Below are positions 5,435 to 5,939 of a DNA stretch of 5,939 bases, one piece after another. The notes beneath the pieces are model-generated. The model made no database searches. It had not been told where the DNA came from and was given only the letters and a program-made list of their open reading frames with translations. The stretch covers positions 1-5,939 of the forward strand of contig JAHFDE010000133.1 in assembly GCA_023249165.1 (NCBI GenBank), read 5' to 3'. Position numbers and translations under genes: made by a program. The first letter of the stretch is position 1; the number at the start of each line of letters is the position of its first letter. Source of the stretch: Candidatus Methylomirabilota bacterium. GTDB lineage: Bacteria; Methylomirabilota; Methylomirabilia; Methylomirabilales; CSP1-5.

Positions 5435-5939
5435 TTATCCGGATGCCCGCCGGTTCACGATGGTATCCAAGATGCAGTGGCAGAGGGTCAGATGCGCGAT
5501 CTCAACGTGTCCGTAGGAATCAGACGCGACGTAGAAATTCAGGTCTCCCCTCAGCCGGAGCGGTGTATCGGCAGCAAATCCTGACATCGTAATCACCTTG
5601 CACTCTTTCTTCCTTGCCGCATTCACGGCCGACAGGATATTCTCCGAGCGGCCAGAACTGCTGATCGCCACCAGCACATCCCCGGGGTCTGCGAACATCT
5701 CTACGGGCTTGACGAACACCTGCGGGTATCCAAAATCGTTGCCAATGCACGTCAGAAGCGACGAGTCATTAAAGGCAATGGCCCGCATCCCTCCGTTCTT
5801 CCAATAATCAACCGCCTGGTGGCTGGCGATCGCCGCGCTCCCTCCGTTTCCGATAAACATCACCTTCCGCCCCATCGCGGTCTGCGTAGCGATCAGATCG
5901 ACGGCAGTCAACAAACCCTTCGAAAGTTCCACGCGCCCC
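5435..5939 (-). CDS. GmhA-like SIS-domain phosphosugar isomerase, N-terminus cut by window edge
   Basis: The frame is open to the right edge, so the GTG at 5932-5930 is probably an internal Val codon. About 168 of the roughly 190 residues usual for GmhA are present. GmhA converts sedoheptulose 7-phosphate to D-glycero-D-manno-heptose 7-phosphate, the first step of ADP-heptose synthesis. Counting from that GTG, the visible motifs are FIGNGGSAAIASH (26-38), LTCIGNDFG (60-68), GDVLVAISSSGRSENIL (84-100) and VEIAHLTLCHCILD (143-156). The single SIS domain lacks CBS repeats. At the two key metal and catalytic positions of GmhA, Glu is replaced by Asp (D42) and Gln by Glu (E144), while both His (H38, H152) remain. 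It therefore belongs to a divergent GmhA-like subfamily, and sedoheptulose 7-phosphate as substrate is likely but not certain. It ends 21 bases before the aminotransferase gene. DiaA-type function is less likely here. Confidence 0.88.
   Translation of the reverse strand, partial: GRVELSKGLLTAVDLIATQTAMGRKVMFIGNGGSAAIASHQAVDYWKNGGMRAIAFNDSSLLTCIGNDFGYPQVFVKPVEMFADPGDVLVAISSSGRSENILSAVNAARKKECKVITMSGFAADTPLRLRGDLNFYVASDSYGHVEIAHLTLCHCILDTIVNRRASG

Overview
The window looks like part of a lipopolysaccharide (LPS) or cell-surface glycan biosynthesis locus from a Gram-negative, GC-rich bacterium. That reading rests on a KdsD-type arabinose-5-phosphate isomerase (Kdo pathway), a GmhA-like SIS isomerase, a WaaE-like family 2 glycosyltransferase and a family 9 (heptosyltransferase) glycosyltransferase. 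Protein families alone do not fix the phylum, and I do not assign one.

All seven genes I can support lie on the minus strand, so transcription runs from high to low coordinates. In that order they are: a GmhA-like SIS protein cut by the right window edge (5435-5939); a DegT/DnrJ/EryC1-type sugar aminotransferase (4304-5413); KdsD (3264-4223), with a possible promoter of its own at 4264-4292; a 299-base gap with no convincing gene (2965-3263); a WaaE-like glycosyltransferase (2209-2964); a family 9 glycosyltransferase starting on GTG three bases later (1093-2205); a 236-bp hairpin-rich element with inverted ends (861-1096); a SAM-dependent methyltransferase of clearly lower GC (144-854); and a second methyltransferase cut by the left edge (1-125).

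Functionally, the two SIS isomerases supply or rearrange sugar phosphates (heptose- and Kdo-type precursors). The aminotransferase probably makes an amino nucleotide sugar. The two glycosyltransferases transfer sugars to an LPS-core-like acceptor, and the methyltransferases could decorate the product. The enzyme families are well supported; exact substrates are inference.

The most unusual part is the 861-1096 element. It has near-identical inverted ends beginning with CTAG, a strong hairpin at each end, and at least three more palindromes inside. One end supplies the stop codon of the heptosyltransferase-like gene and the other abuts the start of the methyltransferase gene. I found no clear evidence of a wholly new multi-gene system.
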